A DNA stretch of 64,000 nucleotides from Rhizobium alarense (GTDB lineage Bacteria; Pseudomonadota; Alphaproteobacteria; Rhizobiales; Rhizobiaceae): contig NZ_JAKGBU010000014.1 in the NCBI RefSeq assembly GCF_021555155.1, forward strand, positions 1-64,000. The letters are read 5' to 3'. Position 1 is the first letter of the stretch. Each line of letters begins with the position of its first letter. Below, piece after piece: positions 51,887 to 62,099 of this stretch. The notes below the pieces were generated by a model. The model was given only the letters and a program-made list of their open reading frames with translations, was not told where the DNA came from and ran no database searches. A program made the translations under genes and the position numbers.

Positions 51887-52653
51887 ACAGCAGCCCGAAG
51901 CATGACGACTGGCCGTTGAGCCGCGCGGAATTCGAGGCGCGCCTGCGTCGCGTCGGTGAGGAACGCTACCACGACAAACACCGGTTTCATGATCGCCTTC
52001 ATGGCGGTGAATGCACCATGGACGAACTGCAGGCCTGGGTGATCAATCGCTGGCAGTACCAGTCCTCCATACCCATGAAGGACGCCGCTTTCCTGTCGCG
52101 CTGTCGCGACCCGGACCTACGCCGCATATGGCGATCCCGCATCGAGGACCATGACGGCGCGGTCGAGGATGGCGGTGGCATTCGCCGTTGGCTGAAACTC
52201 GCGCAGGGCGTGGGACTCGATCCCGCTTATGTCGCCTCGGGCCGCGGCGTGATGCCGGCCACGCGCTTTATCGTCGACGCCTACATCCGCTTCGTGCGCG
52301 ACGAACCGCTCATCGCCGCCATGGCAAGCTCGCTGACCGAGATGTTTGCGCCCGCCATCCATACGCGGCGCATCGCCGGCCTGCTGGAGCACTACGATTT
52401 TGCCGACCCGGAGACGATTGCCTATTTCCGCCACCGCCTGACGGAGGCGCCGAAGGACGTGCAGTTCACGCTCGACTGGGTCCTGACCCAGGCCCTGACC
52501 CGTGCGGACCAGGAGGCGGCCGTCGCCGCCTTGACGTTCAAGACCGACGTCCTGTGGGCCCAGCTCGACGCACTCTGGTACGGCTATGTCGACGGTCATA
52601 TACCGCCGGGCGCCTGGAAGCCCGGCGAGGGCCAGATGGTAGGTCGTCCATGA
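51883..52653 (+). CDS. pqqC: Pyrroloquinoline-quinone synthase PqqC
   Basis: A 256-residue protein starting at 51883 in an ATGA overlap with pqqB. It is cofactor-free oxidase PqqC, which performs ring closure and the final eight-electron oxidation to PQQ. Conserved segments are RYHDKHRFHDRLHGGEC, NRWQYQSSIPMKDAA, SSLTEMFAPAIHTRRIAGLL and HYDFADPETIAYFRHRL. Length and motif order are normal. Confidence 0.96.
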   Translation: MNSSPKHDDWPLSRAEFEARLRRVGEERYHDKHRFHDRLHGGECTMDELQAWVINRWQYQSSIPMKDAAFLSRCRDPDLRRIWRSRIEDHDGAVEDGGGIRRWLKLAQGVGLDPAYVASGRGVMPATRFIVDAYIRFVRDEPLIAAMASSLTEMFAPAIHTRRIAGLLEHYDFADPETIAYFRHRLTEAPKDVQFTLDWVLTQALTRADQEAAVAALTFKTDVLWAQLDALWYGYVDGHIPPGAWKPGEGQMVGRP

Positions 52654-52922
52654 GCGTCAGTCTCGTTCCTCTATTGCCACGCGGCATGCGCCTGCACCAC
52701 GACCGGGTCCGCGACGCCATGGTCCTGCTTGTCCCGGAGCGGGCGTTGCTGCTCGACGAGATCGGCGCCGCCATCCTTGGGGAGGTGGACGGCCGATCGA
52801 CGCTCGCGGCGATAGCAGCCCGGCTGGCGGAGCGGTATGGCGCGCCTCAGCCAGATGTGGCGGCCGACGTTCGCACCTTCCTCGACGGGCTCGTTGCCCA
52901 GCGTCTGATGGACTACCAATGA
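52650..52922 (+). CDS. pqqD: PQQ biosynthesis peptide chaperone PqqD
   Basis: A 90-residue protein in ATGA overlaps with both pqqC and pqqE. PqqD binds PqqA and presents it to PqqE. The family core is PRGMRLHHDRVRDAMVLLVP followed by ERALLLDEIGAAILGEVDG. It is a separate gene here, not fused to pqqC or pqqE as in some relatives. Confidence 0.94.
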   Translation: MSVSLVPLLPRGMRLHHDRVRDAMVLLVPERALLLDEIGAAILGEVDGRSTLAAIAARLAERYGAPQPDVAADVRTFLDGLVAQRLMDYQ

Positions 52923-54007
52923 CCAATCGCCCGGGCCCGCCGATCGCTATGCTGGCTGAACTGACGCATCGCTGCCCCCTGTCCTGCCCCTACTGTTCCA
53001 ATCCACTCGAATTGGTAGCGCGCGACCGGGAAATGTCGACGGACGTCTGGGAGAGTGTCTTTCACGCGGCGGCCGATCTCGGCGTCTTGCAGCTTCATCT
53101 TTCCGGTGGCGAACCGGCATCGCGGCGCGATCTTGAAGATCTCGTCAAGGCAGCACGCGAAGCAAGGCTTTACGTGAATCTGATAACCTCCGGCATCGGT
53201 TTGACGCCGAAGCGGCTCGATGCCCTTGAGGCCGCGGGGCTTGATCATGTGCAACTCTCGCTGCAGGCGACGACCGCCGAAAAGGCGGACTGGATCGGCG
53301 GTTACAGCGGCGCTTTTGCCCGCAAGGTCGCCTTTGCCGCGGAAGTCTGCCGCCGTGGCGTTCCGCTCACCGTCAATGCTGTCATGCACCGCCATACGAT
53401 CGATGATATCGAGCATGCAATCGCATTCGCAGCGGATCTCGGCGCGCGGCGCGTCGAGATTGCCTGCGTTCAGTTCTATGGGTGGGCGTTGGCAAACCGG
53501 GCGGCGCTGCTGCCCTCCCGAGACCAGGTTCTCCGCGCGAAGGATGTCGTTGCCGGCGCTCGGGCGGCCTATGCCGGTCGTATGACGATCGACTTTGTTC
53601 CCCCGGATTACTATGCCGATTATCCCAAGGCCTGCATGGGAGGTTGGGGCTCGACCGGTATCAACATAGCCCCCGACGGAACCGTCTTGCCGTGCCATGC
53701 CGCAGCGACGATACCGGGGCTTCAGTTCGACCGGGTAACAGACCGCAATCTCGCCGAGATCTGGTACGATGGATCGGCCTTCAATGCATTCCGCGGCCAC
53801 GAATGGATGCAAGATCCCTGTCGCAGTTGCGCCCGTCGCGACCGTGACCACGGTGGGTGCCGCTGCCAGGCAATGGCCCTTGCCTCCGATCCCTCCGTAA
53901 CCGACCCGGTCTGCCGCCATTCACCCGCCCGGTCCGTCGTGGACGACGCGATTTCACAAACGGCTGCATCACCACCGCCATTCAAATATCGCACGCTTGC
54001 GCAGTGA
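52919..54007 (+). CDS. pqqE: Radical SAM enzyme PqqE
   Basis: A 362-residue radical SAM/SPASM protein. The SAM cluster motif is CPLSCPYC in ELTHRCPLSCPYCSNP; the C-terminal auxiliary cluster cysteines are in CMGG, CHAA, CRSC and CRCQ with a final VC. It forms the carbon-carbon bond between Glu16 and Tyr20 of PqqA. It is last in the operon. The C-terminus extends some 20 residues past the last Cys, with no recognised motif. Confidence 0.95.
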   Translation: MTNRPGPPIAMLAELTHRCPLSCPYCSNPLELVARDREMSTDVWESVFHAAADLGVLQLHLSGGEPASRRDLEDLVKAAREARLYVNLITSGIGLTPKRLDALEAAGLDHVQLSLQATTAEKADWIGGYSGAFARKVAFAAEVCRRGVPLTVNAVMHRHTIDDIEHAIAFAADLGARRVEIACVQFYGWALANRAALLPSRDQVLRAKDVVAGARAAYAGRMTIDFVPPDYYADYPKACMGGWGSTGINIAPDGTVLPCHAAATIPGLQFDRVTDRNLAEIWYDGSAFNAFRGHEWMQDPCRSCARRDRDHGGCRCQAMALASDPSVTDPVCRHSPARSVVDDAISQTAASPPPFKYRTLAQ

Positions 54008-54433
54008 AAGACAAAGCCGGAACGCGAGGTGCAGGTTGCGCCCCGAGCAAATTTCCCTGCCCCCTGGAGGGCCGGCTCTCAGTGCAAATCGGCACTCTGT
54101 CGCATTTACCAGCAACAAGAATGGAATGACAGATAGTTAACAAGTTCATATTCGTAACTTGATAGCAGGATATGATGCGCCGTTCGGATATTCACGTCGA
54201 GGATCGGCCAGCCGGGTTTCACTCGGTGACCAGCAGTTCCGGCGCAACGCAATCCTGGAATGCGCTTGCGAACCACATGCCTCCCAGGCGCCGCCAACCG
54301 CGACCGGTTTGTCCGCTTTTGTGGGATGGAGCCGCGTGGGGGCGTCCGGAAGAACTGAAGAATTTAAATCCTGCCAGCAACGTGTTCTCCCGGAATTCCA
54401 GCCGGGAAAACAAGCCGCAAAGGCGATCCTGGA
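54008..54433. other. Intergenic region, nothing assigned
   Basis: About 425 bases after pqqE with several short frames, none protein-like. A/T-rich patches occur near 54125-54175, and a weak hairpin (TCCCGG/CCGGGA, 54388-54407) lies near the end of the broken pxpA. No RNA gene is recognised. Confidence 0.5.
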
Positions 54434-55190
54434 TCACGCCTCAGTCATGTTTGACAGGGCCGTGAACGCGACGCCCTTGACCGACAGCGCCTTTCGGATC
54501 GCGCGCGCCAGCGGCACGGCCCCCGGCGTATCCGAATGCACGAGGATGGAGCGGGCATGCATATCAATGACCTGCCCGTCGATCGCTTCGACAGTGCCCT
54601 TACGAAGAAGACGGAGAACACGCGCGATCACCGCACCTTCGTCCTGGATGACGGCTCCCGGCAGAGCCCGCTGCGCCAGATGGCCGTCGGCAGTATAAGC
54701 CCGGTCGGCCAGAAACAGGTGATGGCATTTCATGCTCATGCCCGATGCCGCCTGTTCCAGCGCCGAACCGGGTAGGACGAGGAAGCGCATATCCGGATCG
54801 AAGGAGAAGGTTGCCTTGACCAGGATTTCGGCGATGGCCGGGTCGGCGGAGGCCTGGTTGCCGAGTGCGCCATGCGGATTGAGATGAGTGATGCGATGCC
54901 CGGTTGCCCGCGCGATCGCATGCAATGCCCCGAGCTGGTAGAGAATATGCTTTTCCAGCTCATTGGCATCCATTGCCATCGGCCGGCGTCCAAAACCCAT
55001 GCGATCGGGGTAGCTGACATGAGCGCCCAGATCGACGCCATGTTCCCGCGCCAGCCGCACCGTGCGATCCATGATGACAGGATCGCCGGCGTGATAACCG
55101 CAGGCGACGTTGGCCGACGTGATCAGCGGCATCAGCGCCGCGTCGTCGGCAATCGTGTACGGGCCGAAACCCTCGCCGAGATCCGCATTC
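54434..55190 (-). pseudogene. Third LamB/YcsF (pxpA-like) gene, 5'-truncated
   Basis: The frame reads family sequence from NADLGEGFGPYTIADDAALM through SANVACGYHAGDP and HLNPHGALGNQA to the C-terminus. Upstream of the Asn at about 55189 it has no ATG, GTG or TTG before an in-frame stop (TGA eight codons earlier), so the natural start and first residues are missing. Translation from the internal Met at 55132 would give a 232-residue fragment lacking the NADLGEG active-site block. It belongs to a different PxpA subgroup (DLGEGFGPY) from the two intact copies (DMGES). Confidence 0.8.
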
Positions 55191-55483
55191 CAATTCCTTC
55201 CTTGCCGTCAGCTACGCGCAATGAGCTCGAAAACGGGTGTTCCGTAGCCGACGATATAGGCTCGACAATCCTTCCCTGGTCCGCGGCCAATGCGGTGCGC
55301 GATTCCGACGAACATGTCGCCGTGCTCCGGATCGTTAAGCCGTCAATGAACGTCAAGATATCGCTCTGCGTCTCAGACCAGTTCCCGCTTTCGGAGCCCG
55401 CTCTGGCAGTCAACGACATACTGGCCGAGCTTGCCCACTCATTCGCGGCGAGCGACGACGCTCATGGCGTGCAGAAAGCCTAA
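55190..55483 (+). pseudogene. C-terminal fragment of a LysR-type regulator
   Basis: From about 55190 the plus frame reads like the end of a LysR effector domain: GSTILPWSAANAV, LRIVKPSMNVKISLCVSD and PLSEPALAVNDILAELAHSF before a stop at 55483. The helix-turn-helix half is absent. Its left end coincides with the point where the truncated pxpA begins on the other strand, so both genes were cut at the same junction. Confidence 0.7.
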
Positions 55484-55559
55484 GAGATTCAGTGGCGAAT
55501 TGCGTGTGGAGAGGGCTCGCTCCAAGATCCGGCGCCACCTCACACGAAAGCCAAGACGG

Positions 55560-55730
55560 GTGCGGCACCGGTCGGAAGGTCGGCAAGGGACGTACGTTTC
55601 GTCCATTGGCGACCGTCTTCTGATTGACCCTGTAGCGTTTCGAAAGCGCTCTCAGGCTCTCTTGCCTATTTTGCATTGCTCGACGGACTGCCTCTATCGT
55701 TGCGGCACCGCCCTGTAGAACACGGCCCAT
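55560..55730 (-). mobile_element. IS481-type transposase N-terminal relic
   Basis: From the ATG at 55730 the minus frame gives MGRVLQGGAATIEAVRRAMQ and RALSKRYRVNQKTVA, the helix-turn-helix start of IS481-family transposases. A missing base after KTVA shifts the frame; the next frame resumes with WTKRTSLADLPTG before similarity is lost. No catalytic domain follows, so it is inactive. Terminal repeats were not identified. Confidence 0.75.
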
Positions 55731-55938
55731 ACGTGCCTCCTTCCAGTCAAAGGCAAACAATGCACCATCAAAAACCAGATACCCCGGGCTCCCCTCGCCC
55801 TCGCCACGTCGTCCGCAAACATGTGCTTGACCTTGCCATCATGGGAGGGACTAGCCTTGTTGCCGTGAGAACCACGCTTGACGCAGGTCAAGGCCGGGAG
55901 GCGCGGACAGGTTAATCTGACGCCGTTTGGGGAATGCC

Positions 55939-56277
55939 ATGGAACCGACGACACGCCGTTATGTCTTGCGCATATTGAGCGCCGCGTTGTTGGCGTTCGC
56001 GGTGTTTGTCGGCTTGCCGACCGCCCATGGCGACGTTCGACAATGCGCCGATATCGCTCAGACGCATTCCGCCGGAGAGCCGGCATCCCACCATCAACCG
56101 GATGCAACACATGAAGCATGCTGCGGCAGCATATGCATGGCCTGCATGGACGCGGCGGCACCTTCGGCTGAAATAGCTGAAGCGGAATTTCCCGGCGCTT
56201 CCTTGGCACGACCATCCACCTGCCTGTCCGGACGGACACCATCTCCGGGCTTCGAGCCGCCGCGATCAATTGCCTGA
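55939..56277 (+). CDS. Small secreted Cys/His-rich protein
   Basis: A 112-residue protein with a signal or membrane segment (YVLRILSAALLAFAVFVGLP) starting at the ATG at 55939; an upstream ATG at 55927 is possible. The mature part has HHQPDATHEACCGSICMACM, a cluster of His, Cys and Met suited to copper or another soft metal. It ends 76 bases before the multicopper oxidase gene, on the same strand. No family is recognised with confidence; a small copper-responsive periplasmic protein is a reasonable guess. Confidence 0.6.
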   Translation: MEPTTRRYVLRILSAALLAFAVFVGLPTAHGDVRQCADIAQTHSAGEPASHHQPDATHEACCGSICMACMDAAAPSAEIAEAEFPGASLARPSTCLSGRTPSPGFEPPRSIA

Positions 56278-56353
56278 TGCAGCGTCCGCGCCAGCGGGCA
56301 CACGCAACCCATCAGCAGCGTCGGCCATTGCGACGCAGATCGAGAGACACATC

Positions 56354-57820
56354 ATGTATCGCCGCCAATTTCTCAAGGCGCTCGCCGCCAGTGCAGCCGC
56401 CACCTATCCGCTCCTCAACACCTGGCCAACCGGCGGTGCGCACGCCGCCGCCACGCCGCAGGACCTCGCCATCGGCAAGCGGACGCTCGAGGTCAACGGT
56501 CGTGCAGCCACCGTATTCGGCCTGACGGGCCCAGGCGGGAAACCGGGCCTGGAACTCGTGGCCGACACCGATTTCAACGTCAGGCTCCACAACGACACCG
56601 AGGAAAGCACGCTCATCCATTGGCACGGACTGACGCCGCCATGGCATATGGACGGTGTTCCGGACAATCCCGCCGCTCTTTTAACCAGCAAACAGAACCG
56701 GATTTACAATTTCCCTGTCGGTAGGGGCGGAACCCACTGGATGCACGCCCACACGCTGCAGGAACAGAGCCTTCTTGCCGCACCTCTCATTGTACGGACG
56801 GCGGAAGATTTGGCTCGAGACGAGCAGGACGTTGTCATCCTTCTCCATGACTTCTCGTTCAAGTCGCCGGAGGAGCTTCTCGCCGGTCTGAAGAGCGGCA
56901 GTTCAACCCATGGTGAAATGAACATGGGCCATCAGGGCATGATGCAACGGATGATGCCGATGATGAAGAGTGGCGAAATGCCGATGAACCATCAGGGTAT
57001 GACCATGCCGGGTATGGCGGACATGGATGTCAACGATATCGAATACGATGCCTATCTCGCCAATGACAGGACGCTTGACGATCCGGAGGTCGTTCGCGTC
57101 GAGAAAGGTGGACGCATCCGCCTCAGGATTATCAATGGCGCGACGGCAACCGCCTTCACCATCGACACGGGGGCAGTTGCCGGATCGCTCGTCGCGGTGG
57201 ACGGACAGGATATCATACCTGTCGCTGGCAACCGCTTCCCGATCTCCATGGGCCAGCGCGTCGACATCCGCCTGCAACTTCCCTCCGCGCAAAAGAGTTT
57301 CCCAATTCTGGCACTTCGGGAAGGAGCAGCCGAGCGAACCGGCATCATTCTCGCAACTCCGGAAGCGGCGGTCACGAAGATATCGGCAAAAGGATCGGAA
57401 ATGGCGCCGGTCCTTGATCTCGCGCTGGAGGAGAAGCTGCGCGCCGCAGTGCCGCTGGTTGGGCGCTCGCCTGCCCGTCGATACGGCGCGACATTGATGG
57501 GCGACATGGTGTCCTATGCCTGGGCTATCGAGACCTCGGAATCCCTGAATGTGAACAGGAACGAACGGGTCAGGATCACGATGCGCAACATGTCGATGAT
57601 GTCGCACCCGATGCACCTGCATGGTCATCATTTTCAGGTCGTCGAGATAAACGGCACCGCATTCAGCGGGGCGGTCCGCGACACCGTCATGCTACCGATG
57701 ATGTCCCAGGTGGTCATCGAGTTCGACGCCGACAATACGGGGCGATGGCCGCTTCACTGCCACCATCTCTACCACATGGCCGCCGGGATGATGTCCTTTG
57801 TCAGCTATGACGACGCGTGA
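56354..57820 (+). CDS. Multicopper oxidase (copper tolerance type)
   Basis: A 488-residue exported oxidase; the ATG at 56354 opens a Tat-like signal (YRRQFLKAL with RRQFLK). Copper ligands are in [29 protein letters not shown] and [13 protein letters not shown], giving one type 1 and the trinuclear site. Between about 195 and 240 lies a Met/His-rich insert ([26 protein letters not shown]), typical of CueO/CopA-like cuprous oxidases that detoxify Cu(I) in the periplasm. It is followed by the copper ATPase gene. Confidence 0.93.
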   Translation: MYRRQFLKALAASAAATYPLLNTWPTGGAHAAATPQDLAIGKRTLEVNGRAATVFGLTGPGGKPGLELVADTDFNVRLHNDTEESTLIHWHGLTPPWHMDGVPDNPAALLTSKQNRIYNFPVGRGGTHWMHAHTLQEQSLLAAPLIVRTAEDLARDEQDVVILLHDFSFKSPEELLAGLKSGSSTHGEMNMGHQGMMQRMMPMMKSGEMPMNHQGMTMPGMADMDVNDIEYDAYLANDRTLDDPEVVRVEKGGRIRLRIINGATATAFTIDTGAVAGSLVAVDGQDIIPVAGNRFPISMGQRVDIRLQLPSAQKSFPILALREGAAERTGIILATPEAAVTKISAKGSEMAPVLDLALEEKLRAAVPLVGRSPARRYGATLMGDMVSYAWAIETSESLNVNRNERVRITMRNMSMMSHPMHLHGHHFQVVEINGTAFSGAVRDTVMLPMMSQVVIEFDADNTGRWPLHCHHLYHMAAGMMSFVSYDDA

Positions 57821-57836
57821 CGAGAGCGAGCGGGTT

Positions 57837-60065
57837 ATGACGCACGACCATCACCATCATCACGCCGGCGACAGCCAAACGGGCGTGCAGATCCATCAGG
57901 ATGGAGCAAAACCCCGGACGCCCGCCGGGGCAGCCCGCGCAGGCACCCTCTACACATGCCCCATGCATCCACAGATCAGGCGGTCGGAGCCAGGCAACTG
58001 CCCGATCTGCGGCATGACCCTCGAACCGGAGATGCCGTCGGTGGAAACTGGCCCGAGCGCCGAACTTGTGGACATGTCCCGCAGGTTCTGGATCGGACTC
58101 ATGCTCTCGCTGCCGGTGCTGGCCCTCGAGATGGGCGGCCATCTGACAAATCTCCATATGGTGATTGGAGCGCAGGCCTCGAACCGGCTGCAGCTTGCGC
58201 TTGCGACACCGGTCGTGCTGTGGGCCGGATGGCCATTCTTCGCACGGGCGTGGCAGTCGCTGGTCGAACGAAGCCTCAACATGTTCACGCTGATCGCCAT
58301 GGGTACAGGTGTGGCCTGGGCCTACAGTGCTGTTGCGACAGCTGCCCCCGGTCTCTTTCCAGAAACCTTCCGATCGGCCGAGGGGGCGGTGGCGGTTTAT
58401 TTTGAAGCGGCAGCCGTCATCACGGTGCTGGTTCTGCTGGGGCAGGTCCTGGAACTTGGAGCACGCGAGCAAACAGGAGGCGCTATTCGTGCGTTGCTCG
58501 ACCTGGCTCCCACATCCGCACGACGCGTCCGTCCCGACGGGACAGACGAAGACATCACCCTGGAGGCCGTCGTGGTCGGCGATCGTCTGCGCGTCCGTCC
58601 TGGAGAGAAGGTTCCCGTCGACGGCGTGCTTGTCGAGGGCCGAAGTTCCCTCGACGAGTCCATGATCACCGGCGAGTCGATGCCCGTCACCAGGCAGGTC
58701 GGGGGATCCGTCATCGGTGGGACGATGAACCAGACCGGCAGCTTCGTCATGGAGGCCAGGAAGGTCGGCCACGACACGATGCTCTCGCGCATAGTCCGGA
58801 TGGTGGCAGACGCGCAGCGCTCGCGCGCGCCGATCCAGCGGCTGGCGGACGAAGTCTCCGGCTGGTTCGTTCCAGCAGTGATCTTGATCGCCGTCGTGGC
58901 ATTCGCTTCCTGGATGATCTTCGGGCCGGAACCCCGTTTCGCCCATGGCCTGGTCGCTGCGGTCGCCGTCCTGATCATCGCCTGCCCCTGCGCCCTTGGG
59001 CTTGCAACGCCAATGTCGATCATGGTCGGCGTCGGCAGAGGGGCCGGCATGGGCGTGCTCATCAAGAATGCGGAGGCCCTTGAGCGTTTTGAGAGGGTCG
59101 ATACGCTTGTGGTTGACAAGACCGGAACTCTGACCGAGGGCAAACCGAAGGTGACATCCGTGGAACCCGCCAACGGTCTTTCCGATACCGAAGTTCTGCG
59201 GCTTGCGGCGACGCTCGAGCGTGCAAGCGAGCACCCCATCGCCGCTGCCATTGTCGATGCTGCGAACGAACGCGGACTGCCGCTTGGCAAAGCCGAGGAT
59301 TTCGACAGTCCCGTCGGAAAGGGCGTGACAGGCATTGTCGACGGCCAACGGCTCGTGATCGGCAGCCATCGGATCATGGAGGAGGCCCGCATCGTCGTAT
59401 CGGATCTGACCCCGCGGGCTGAGGCATTGCGCAACGAAGGCGCAACAGTCGTGTTCGTGGCCATCGATGGAGTTGCCGGCGGCCTGGTCGCGATTGCCGA
59501 TCCTATCAAGGCGACCACGCCGGCGGCCGTGCAGGCACTGCTCGACGAGGGCGTACGCGTCGTCATGCTGACCGGCGACAACAGAACGACCGCTCAGGCG
59601 GTTGCCCGCCGGCTCGGCATTTCCGAGGTCGAGGCCGAGGTCCTGCCCGAACACAAGAGTGCGATCGTTGAACGGCTGCGCAAAGAGGGCCGGATCGTGG
59701 CGATGGCCGGTGACGGGGTCAACGACGCCCCCGCGCTGGCCGCCGCCGACGTCGGGATTGCCATGGGATCGGGCACCGACGTCGCGATCGAAAGCGCCGG
59801 CGTCACTCTGCTGAAAGGCGATCTGCAGGGCATCGCCCGGGCGCGCAAGCTGAGTCATGCGACGATGCGCAACATCAGGCAGAACCTGTTCTTCGCTTTC
59901 GTCTACAATGCCGCAGGCGTGCCGATCGCAGCCGGTGTGCTCTATCCGGCGTTTGGGCTTTTGCTCTCTCCCGTCATTGCCGCCGCCGCGATGGCGCTGT
60001 CGTCCGTAAGTGTCATCGGGAATTCGCTGAGACTTCGAAGCGTTCGGGTCGCCCAGCTTGAATAG
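57837..60065 (+). CDS. Cu(+)-exporting P-type ATPase (P1B)
   Basis: About 742 residues from the ATG at 57837; ATGs at 57798 and 57807 overlap the oxidase gene. The N-terminus is His-rich ([11 protein letters not shown]), then [20 protein letters not shown] forms the short heavy-metal-binding domain seen in place of CXXC HMA domains. Catalytic features are TGES, the intramembrane [21 protein letters not shown], the HP dipeptide in [11 protein letters not shown] and [10 protein letters not shown]. It pumps Cu+ out of the cytoplasm, and with the oxidase forms a copper-tolerance unit. Confidence 0.94.
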   Translation: MTHDHHHHHAGDSQTGVQIHQDGAKPRTPAGAARAGTLYTCPMHPQIRRSEPGNCPICGMTLEPEMPSVETGPSAELVDMSRRFWIGLMLSLPVLALEMGGHLTNLHMVIGAQASNRLQLALATPVVLWAGWPFFARAWQSLVERSLNMFTLIAMGTGVAWAYSAVATAAPGLFPETFRSAEGAVAVYFEAAAVITVLVLLGQVLELGAREQTGGAIRALLDLAPTSARRVRPDGTDEDITLEAVVVGDRLRVRPGEKVPVDGVLVEGRSSLDESMITGESMPVTRQVGGSVIGGTMNQTGSFVMEARKVGHDTMLSRIVRMVADAQRSRAPIQRLADEVSGWFVPAVILIAVVAFASWMIFGPEPRFAHGLVAAVAVLIIACPCALGLATPMSIMVGVGRGAGMGVLIKNAEALERFERVDTLVVDKTGTLTEGKPKVTSVEPANGLSDTEVLRLAATLERASEHPIAAAIVDAANERGLPLGKAEDFDSPVGKGVTGIVDGQRLVIGSHRIMEEARIVVSDLTPRAEALRNEGATVVFVAIDGVAGGLVAIADPIKATTPAAVQALLDEGVRVVMLTGDNRTTAQAVARRLGISEVEAEVLPEHKSAIVERLRKEGRIVAMAGDGVNDAPALAAADVGIAMGSGTDVAIESAGVTLLKGDLQGIARARKLSHATMRNIRQNLFFAFVYNAAGVPIAAGVLYPAFGLLLSPVIAAAAMALSSVSVIGNSLRLRSVRVAQLE

Positions 60066-60553
60066 CGGCAAGCGGGACGGGGGGTGGAGCATCCGCGTCC
60101 CGCCTTGTTTTGTGACCGGCAGGCAGAGGCGCCATGCATCGAGCGCCCATTCGGGAAATCGATGACGTAAAGACGGCCTTCCGGAGATCCTCTTTCCAAT
60201 TGCCAACTGTGCTTGCCGGCGGGCCTATCGGGTACTCGATTCCCGCCGCCGCAACTGCCGCCGGAGCTGCGCATCTGACGCATGCTCTATGGCCGATGGG
60301 TCCAATATAGGACAGCTTCCCGTCGCCATTCGTTTCATCGATCTGGATCCGGGCGTCATAGTCGTAACCAGCGTCCGTAGACGCGACGCTCTCGGCCGGC
60401 CCGACGGACGAGGCAGGACATACCATCGATATGAATGACGCAAAGATATGCATGCACCTCTGTCACGGCTTATGCGGGCGGGAACCCATAGCCCCCATAC
60501 GCTCCGGGCATCGCCCGAGCCAGGCAGGCCGAAATAAGCCGCAAGATCAACAT
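60066..60553. other. Region between converging genes, no gene assigned
   Basis: Nearly 490 bases between the stops of the Cu-ATPase and the RcnA-like gene. A minus frame at 60013-60453 opens with a hydrophobic stretch and a plausible secreted-like composition (GYDYDARIQIDETNGDGKLS) but has no recognised family, and it runs into the ATPase antisense. It may be a decayed gene. Confidence 0.45.
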
Positions 60554-61804
60554 TCACCCGCGCACCTGCTCAACGGAAGGCGGCTCGCCAGCGGCCTGCG
60601 CGGCCAATCCCTGCCAGCCATGGATGCCGATGTAGAGGCCGACCGCGATGATCAGCAGGCTTGAGACATAGGGCGCCCGGCGTGCCAGCGTGCTGAACCA
60701 CGACCAGCGTTTCGTCGCGTGCCGGACGCTGAGTGCCGCGATCGCCCCGACCGTCACCAGCGTGATGGCAAGGCCGATGGAGAAGCAGAGCACGAGGATA
60801 AAGCCCAATGTGAACTCCTTGAGCTGCAGGCAGAGCAGCAGGACGGTGATGGCGGCGGGGCACGGGATCAGGCCGCCGGTCAGGCCGAAGAGGACGATCT
60901 GCCAGGTCGTCACCTTCCGGTCGGCGAAGCGGCGGCGGATATCGTTGGCATGGGCCAGTTCATGCGCGTCCTGATAGCCATCGGTCGCGACTTCGAGCCC
61001 GCGCAGTTCCTCATGCATATGGTCGTGACCTTCGCCCTCGACGAACGAGAGGTCGTAGTCGTGGCTGTGACCGCCATGCCCGAGGCTGAGCCGCGCCATG
61101 AACTCGTGTGGTTCCGGGATTTCGGTCACGGATTCCAGATAGTCACCCCGGTCGGCGAAAGCGAAGACCCGAACGGATCCATCGGGCCGTTCCGTGCTGA
61201 TCTTCACGTCGGCGGCTTGCCACGCATGGCCCCGTTCGGTCCGCAGGCGCCAGACGGGTGGCACGCCCTCCTCGAAGATCTCCAGCGAGACGACGCCATG
61301 TCCGGTATCGATCCGGCGCACCTCCTCGCCATGGCCATGACCGTGATCGTGATCGTGATCGTGATCGTGCCCATGCGCGTGATGATGAGCGTGATCGCCA
61401 TGATCGTGCGAACCGTGATGTCCGTCATGCGAATGCGCGGCGGCGGTCTTTGCCATCCGCTGGTCCTGCCAGGTGCGCCAGAGCATCCACAGCGCGATGG
61501 CGATGATGATCGCCGCCGAGGCGAGCTGGAAATAGGGTTCGACGGTCTCGGCATCGACGCCGCGCCACAGATAGAGGCCGGCAAAGGCGATACCCCAGAC
61601 GACGGCCGTATGCGAGATCGTCGCAGCGATGCCGAGCAGCACGGCCTGCATGACCGTTCCGCGAATCGCCACGATGAAGGCGGCCATCATCGTCTTGGAA
61701 TGGCCCGGCTCCAGCCCATGCAGCGCACCGAGCAGGATCGCGCTCGGGATGAAAAGCCAGGCATGTGCGGATCCCTGGCTGAGCAGTTCGGCGAAGCCGG
61801 GCAT
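60554..61804 (-). CDS. Nickel/cobalt exporter (RcnA/NicO family)
   Basis: A 416-residue membrane protein. ALHGLEPGHSKTMMAAFIVA is the family N-terminal motif with HX4H-type His, and GGLIPCPAAITVLLL a later one. The central cytoplasmic loop (about 125-160) is extremely rich in His and Asp (HHAHGHDHDHDHDHGHGHG), far more than in E. coli RcnA. The protein is also longer than RcnA (about 270) because of a roughly 100-residue extra soluble segment. It expels Ni2+/Co2+. Its gene follows the RcnR-like repressor by nine bases. Confidence 0.9.
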   Translation of the reverse strand: MPGFAELLSQGSAHAWLFIPSAILLGALHGLEPGHSKTMMAAFIVAIRGTVMQAVLLGIAATISHTAVVWGIAFAGLYLWRGVDAETVEPYFQLASAAIIIAIALWMLWRTWQDQRMAKTAAAHSHDGHHGSHDHGDHAHHHAHGHDHDHDHDHGHGHGEEVRRIDTGHGVVSLEIFEEGVPPVWRLRTERGHAWQAADVKISTERPDGSVRVFAFADRGDYLESVTEIPEPHEFMARLSLGHGGHSHDYDLSFVEGEGHDHMHEELRGLEVATDGYQDAHELAHANDIRRRFADRKVTTWQIVLFGLTGGLIPCPAAITVLLLCLQLKEFTLGFILVLCFSIGLAITLVTVGAIAALSVRHATKRWSWFSTLARRAPYVSSLLIIAVGLYIGIHGWQGLAAQAAGEPPSVEQVRG

Positions 61805-61813
61805 GTCGCCTCC

Positions 61814-62089
61814 TTACAGGTATTTGGTGATTGCCTTGAACTCGTCGATCGACTTGCGCTGCTCGCGGTCGAGCGCGCCGACGGTCTCATCGAGGCAGTG
61901 GTCGAGATGATCCTGGATCAGCGTGCGCTTGGCATTCTCGACCGCCCTTTCGACGGCGTGAAGCTGCTGCGCGATGTCGAGGCACGGCCTGCCGGCCTCG
62001 ATCATGGCGATCACGCTTTTCAGATGGCCTTCGGCGCGCTTCAGCCGCTTGACGATGTCGGGATGGGATTCGTGTCGATGTTCTGTCAT
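61814..62089 (-). CDS. Metal-sensing repressor (RcnR/CsoR/FrmR family)
   Basis: A 91-residue all-helical DUF156 protein. Potential metal ligands are N-terminal His (EHRHESH), Cys36 (AGRPCLDIA) and His61/His64 in QDHLDHC, close to the RcnR pattern (His3, Cys35, His60, His64), so nickel or cobalt sensing is more likely than copper or formaldehyde. It represses until metal binds. It is first in a two-gene operon with the exporter, with a palindrome at 62100-62118. Confidence 0.9.
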   Translation of the reverse strand: MTEHRHESHPDIVKRLKRAEGHLKSVIAMIEAGRPCLDIAQQLHAVERAVENAKRTLIQDHLDHCLDETVGALDREQRKSIDEFKAITKYL

Positions 62090-62099
62090 GAGTCATTCC

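Noticed and set aside
54388-54407. Possible terminator hairpin near the broken pxpA
   Set aside because: The stem is only six pairs and no T-tract follows on the relevant strand.
57801-60206. 801-codon minus-strand frame
   Set aside because: Antisense of the Cu-ATPase, which has every P-type ATPase motif on the plus strand.
61340-61390. Hexamer repeat considered as a CRISPR-like or regulatory repeat
   Set aside because: It is a coding microrepeat giving His-Asp alternation in the RcnA loop, with no spacers.
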